64,000 nucleotides of DNA from Scylla paramamosain (Eukaryota; Arthropoda; Malacostraca; Decapoda; Portunidae), in contig NC_087183.1 in the NCBI RefSeq assembly GCF_035594125.1, forward strand, positions 8,487,368-8,551,367, read 5' to 3'. The position numbers and the translations under genes were made by a program. The notes beneath the pieces were generated by a model. It searched no databases. It was not told the origin of the DNA and worked only from the letters and a program-made list of their open reading frames with translations. Numbering within the stretch: position 1 is the first letter of the stretch; every line of letters begins with the position of its first letter. Shown here piece by piece: positions 51,257 through 64,000 of the stretch.

Positions 51257-51620
51257 CTGAAATAGCGTCTTGGGGTCACTGGTGGTCAGTGGCGTCATGG
51301 ATCACAGGTCTTAAAACAGTATTATGGGGTTCCAGGTGTTAAATTGGTGTCATTGGGTTCCTGGTTTTAAATTGGCGTTGTGGAGTTACATGTGTTAAAT
51401 TGGCGTCATGAGATCACAGTTGTTACATTGACATTTTGAGACTTCAGGTGTTAAATTGGCATCGAGGGGTTTCAGGTGTTAAATTTTCATCATGGGGTCA
51501 TATGTGTTAAATTGGCATTGTGTGGTCATGTGTTAATTTGGCATTGTTGGGAGATAGGTATTATATATATTGGTGTTGTGGGGATCCAAGTGTTAAATTG
51601 GCATCATGGAGCCACAGGTG
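51257..51620. repeat. 28-bp minisatellite, ~13 units
   Basis: Units of the form TTAAATTGGCATCATGGGGT followed by CACAGGTG. Most are exactly 28 bp, with single 26-bp and 32-bp variants. Divergence is moderate, so the array is not recent. Confidence 0.93.
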
Positions 51621-53145
51621 TTAGATATTAAAGGTGGACTCTGTTAACCAAAAAGTTAGCTTCACTAACTAGTAATCTGCCAACTAAAAAAGTTTGCTTA
51701 CAAACACAAAACCAGTAAACTACTTAAAAAAAATAATGAAGCAAAACATTAACCACAAACTTTTATTACAGTGTATGAATTTTCTTTCAGTTTGCATCCT
51801 GTATGCTGTCTTGTAGCATTATAGAGAAGGGGTTGGCTGAGTCCGAGTTGGAATTGTAATCTTAAAATTTTCTAGAGTTAGGGTCAAATTCAGAGTTAGA
51901 TTTAAAAAATCTGATTCCACATCACAAATTTAATTATGAAACCATCTATTAGAAGATTTATGATGCAAATCTTAATACATCTTCTCTTCTAGACTCTTCT
52001 AGCTTATTCCTATTGATTTAATGATTAACCTAACCTGAACCAGTAACACCAATGATTAGAATGAAATGCCTATTGTGTGATATATCCAGAGTGAATCTGT
52101 TAAGAAGGAACATGTCACAGCGAAGTCTTTTGGTTAAGTTTTAATAAGGCACATTCTTCAGTTACTTAATTGCAGCATTTTTCATTATGTAGGTCTTTTC
52201 AGGCTAAGTTTTTTTGATGGTTAAAATTGATGAGCAAATTTAGATCTGTTGCAATATCCCAGTGCTATTTGGAAGACTTACACAGCTCTGTAGTGAGAGC
52301 CTTGAACATGTGGTATACAGGAAACTATTTGACAGGAGTTACAAAACTAGATTTGACAGTAAGTTGATGTGGTTGTTGCATTTTGATATTTTGAAATTAA
52401 TCAGAGGCAGCCTAGGGTGTGTGCGTCAGCAATGATGCATCTGTTAGGTACCACTGGTTGACATGCTTAATATTTTCTTTATGTTTAGATGTGAGACATT
52501 TCAAGGACAGTATCTTTTTCTGATAAGTTTTGAGGTGTATGTGAAATGTATCTGGAAAACTGCTTGAGGGAAGATCCTCAAGGTTAATAAACTGACAAAT
52601 CTCTGCGTGGCATCCTCCCTCTCTGAATGTTCGAGAGTCACTGCCTGGTCTCACAGACCCATGGTTGCTGCTGTTGCACTGTCTGCTATGGCTCGATCAT
52701 TTCGTAATTCTGAGGCACTGACTATTTATTTCTGTGCAGAGTTTGATAGGTTAGGTTAGATTAGTTTAGGTTATATTATGGTCAGTTAATTTTTATATTA
52801 AAAGAAGTAATTTTTCTGTGGTTTCTGGCAAAAAAAAAAAACATCTTGATTTGAAAAAAGCATTATATATTGCCCAGAAGTAAATAGTCATTGCCTTGAA
52901 AACAGTAGGCTAAGTTTATCTCTATATTACCCAAAATCTTAGTACCTGTGTGTTACATATTATAATTTTAGTAGTGAACAAATGAATTTTGGATATCAGT
53001 GCCTTGCATTTTAGTTTCTGTGATTAGACGAGGTTGTTTAAGTAGATAGTGCTAATGTGGATGTGTGTTGGCAGAGGATATCCACACTGCCGCACATGAA
53101 GACCCACACTGCATCCCAGCTTTGGTTGTCTTTCCATGTGTGCAG
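51621..53145. other. intergenic or KHDC4 5' intron, no exon recognised
   Basis: AT-rich unique sequence with a short TTAGG-like tract near 52746-52776. The unseen first exon(s) of the KHDC4-like gene may lie here or upstream. Confidence 0.4.
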
Positions 53146-61410
<8,265 letters not shown>

Positions 61411-61822
61411 GTACTAGCTTACTTTAATGGCAGTTCTTAACCACAGATCTCATACACCTTATCTTTCTTTGATGTGCAAGAAAGGTAGAGTGTTTGCTCT
61501 TATTATCTAAGAGTATTGTGTGTTTTAATTGATAGTGTCCACTATGTTGTGTATGTTACCTAAAGCATGTGTTACTACATTTTGACAATTATGTGCCTTA
61601 TAGATTTCTTAATATACTGCTTTTGTAGTAAATAATCAGTCATTATCAATTACCTCCCCATGAAATAAACAAGGTGGATGTCTCAAACAAGAAAATAACC
61701 CATTTTACAAAGATGTAGATCATCTGCAAGATGCCTGCATGACAGTAACATTTCATCCTAGTCATTAAACTAGAATTTTAGCTATTGAACATTTATGGTA
61801 AGTCACATTCAGTGGTTCAAGC

Positions 61823-61825
<3 letters not shown>

Positions 61826-61917
<92 letters not shown>
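61826..61917. repeat. (TC)n microsatellite
   Basis: Pure TC tract of about 92 bp. Confidence 0.97.
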
Positions 61918-61919
<2 letters not shown>

Positions 61920-62046
61920 AAAGTAAGAACAATCCTAAGGATTGGTAAATAGAATGAGACTGATTGAGAATGAAAATGGAATTATATATACAAAAGTGAG
62001 AAAGATTGAGAAACAATGAAGCAAAAATTATATGAAAGGAATGAGG

Positions 62047-62048
<2 letters not shown>

Positions 62049-62106
<58 letters not shown>
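62049..62106. repeat. (GA)n microsatellite
   Basis: Pure GA tract, 130 bp after the TC tract. The two form an inverted dinucleotide pair able to pair as a long stem. Confidence 0.97.
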
Positions 62107-62110
<4 letters not shown>

Positions 62111-63099
62111 TATCACTTTCTCATCCCTTCTCTCTGACAGAGAAAGGAGGGGATCCAGAAATAAGCTGACTAAACCATGGTAAAGCTAAGTAGATGAAAT
62201 AGTTGCAGAATATTTTGATATGGAGGAAGTGTAGCACAACATAAGGAAGAAAGGGAGGAGGTGTAGGACTCCACACAAGTTCTGTGCTTATTTTTTAAAT
62301 TTTTATTTAATCTATTTTTATTTATTTATTTATTTTTTCATATATATAACAAGTACAAAACTGGAATCATGGAACTCAAATATAGTAGAATCCTGTTTAA
62401 TATGTAATTAAATACTATACACAATATGTAACATGCATGACTACTGACTCTTTTTTTATATTAGTCCTAGACATATTACAAATACATATATTTCCCACCA
62501 TTAGAAATATGTTTAGATTTCTTTGTGCTTGTTTGCAAACACTTTACATTTAAACACTAAAGAATTAGGAAAATGAATTAGATTTTCTCAGTGGTACTTA
62601 TATTTTTTTTTTGCACTGGCCATATTCATTAATCCAGGGGAAACTGTTAATTTGCTTTGTCCAACACTGCTCACAGCTCTATTCATATACTTCACTTTAC
62701 TTAAGATCTGAAACTTTGAAAACTCTGCCTGATTATCTTCAAAACATAAATGATCTTCCTGCAGTTTGTAAAAAAGACTTCTCACAGCAACAATTGTTTT
62801 AATTAATCTAAGGCTATTGTTATGTTTTCTGTCTTCCTGTCATCTAGTACTTTAAGTTGCTCAGAGTTTATTAATATTCTACAACTGGTTTGAAATCTAG
62901 ACAGATCTACATACGGACAAGCTACCACTTAGGTGATTATGTTGATAAGCTAAAAAAGAAAAAAAAATGCTAAGGAGCTGATTTGGCTCAACAGTCTAAG
63001 CCATTGTAGAAATTTTGTTTTCCAAAAATAATTCTTTGTATCATCTAATATAAAGTGTAGCTGAAAAGAATCTGGGAGGATACAAGAATAAGTGATTTG

Positions 63100-63475
63100 T
63101 GAGCACTGGCTTTAGAAGAGGGATGGGTTGCATGGACCAGGTGTTTGCTATAAGACGTGTGTGAATAGTGTTGCTGAAACTTTATCAACAAACTACAAAG
63201 CAGTGCTCTTAAGTGGCCCCATCTGAAAGAGGTCTTACATTTGGAACTGGCCATGCTTCATGTAGATTACACAATGCAGTTCTGGTTTTCATATTACAGA
63301 GGGGAAGTAAGATGTTACTGTCAGTACAAGTGAGAATGACTAAAATATATCACATGAGAGGATATTGAAGCTTTTAAATTTACATCTGTTAGAGAATAAA
63401 GAGATCAGTTGCCAAAGAGGATAGATGTATAAGTTGGATTCTCCTCCTTTTCCTGCCTATTTATCTCAAACTGCT
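63100..63475 (+). mobile_element. mosaic LINE relic
   Basis: The left part reads RGMGCMDQVFAIRRVCE (RT region of family C, GRGCxDQVFxxRQ motif). The right part reads HVDYTMQFWFSYYRG, then in another frame LLNLHLLEN, resembling the YAVQFWSPYYR...LNLxSLExRRLRGD C-terminal motif of the other family. The joint is near 63220. Both parts are heavily decayed. Confidence 0.5.
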
Positions 63476-63976
63476 CCTTTTTTTAAAGTGTTATAGCACT
63501 GTAGATATGGATGGAAAGTGCACTGATGTGAAAAATTTTCAGGCTATCATAAATCTACATAAAGCAGGTTTTAGTAGCAAAGAAATTTGGGGTCAGAAGG
63601 GCTTGAAGCAACACACTATCATAATATATTACTCATGATATCAAGTACTTGAAGTTATGAATTGGCTTCAGTGTTTTGTTTCCAAGCACAATCTTGCAGT
63701 CTGGAATATCATTGAAGTATAAAAATTAAGAAATACTGAATGTTTTTTTATAGTTTTACATAAGCATATCCTATACAAGTTATACATCACCATACAGTGT
63801 TCCCCTATTATTTGCTGGAGGTTATGTTCCAAAGCCTCCAGTGAATAGCAGAAATCTACAAATATTGTAAACCACCCCTACAAGGTTCAGGGACACATAG
63901 TTTAAACCATAAAATATACATCTCACACTTATTAAGCTCATGTAAAATTCACCTTAACACAATAAAAACAATTATT

Positions 63977-64000
63977 ATATATATATATATATATATATAT
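63977..64000. repeat. (TA)n microsatellite at window end
   Basis: TA tract that continues past the window edge. Confidence 0.9.

Larger units (their letters stand above)
61411..63099. other. KHDC4 intron or downstream region, no exon recognised
   Basis: Searched for a KHDC4 C-terminal exon and saw none. It contains the CT and GA tracts listed separately. Confidence 0.45.

Overview
This is a eukaryotic nuclear window. Three intron-rich genes lie on the + strand in a repeat-dense genome full of very long CT, GT/AC and TA tracts, short arthropod-style introns, TTAGG-like interstitial motifs and several non-LTR retrotransposon families. The protein similarities and repeat style suggest a decapod crustacean, probably a crab. 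That assignment is an inference, because no species marker is present.

Layout. 1-8.5 kb: gene-free, with trinucleotide, CA, AAC and CCA microsatellites, a polypyrimidine block, a polypurine block, a cluster of three CRE-like sites near 6.0 kb, and a decayed Jockey-like RT fragment at 7.8-8.25 kb. 8.5-19.65 kb: a WDR76-type WD40 gene with 13 coding exons (555 codons plus stop), interrupted by LINE relics and a Tc1-like MITE. 19.66-30.1 kb: intergenic, with antisense LINE relics, a palindromic pair of Maf/AP-1-like sites, a 5'-truncated Jockey-like copy carrying a stop codon and a compensated frameshift, several minisatellites including a large AC-rich compound array, and a promoter-like stretch (paired CREs, three degenerate ~165-bp modules, a YY1-like motif). 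30.1-45.25 kb: a 58-bp inverted-repeat element, then the complete RNA polymerase II second-largest subunit gene RPB2/POLR2B (20 coding exons, 1180 aa). Its introns hold a reversed 5' fragment of the Jockey-like element and other LINE relics. 46.6-50.1 kb: a nearly full-length Jockey-like element with an intact endonuclease-RT ORF, followed tail-to-tail by the inverted 3' end of a relative. 51.2-51.6 kb: a 28-bp minisatellite. 53.1-61.4 kb: a KHDC4-like (BLOM7/KIAA0907 family) KH-domain RNA-binding gene whose first exon(s) and 3' end were not found in the window.

The three host genes are all transcribed rightward and serve nuclear functions: DNA-damage/ubiquitin-ligase adaptor, transcription, and pre-mRNA splicing. 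Nothing suggests they form a single regulatory unit. I found no wholly new biological system. The most interesting signals are the retrotransposon configurations, a tandem duplication that copies a 5' splice site, the 28.6-29.4 kb promoter-like module array and a near-perfect palindromic Maf/AP-1 site.
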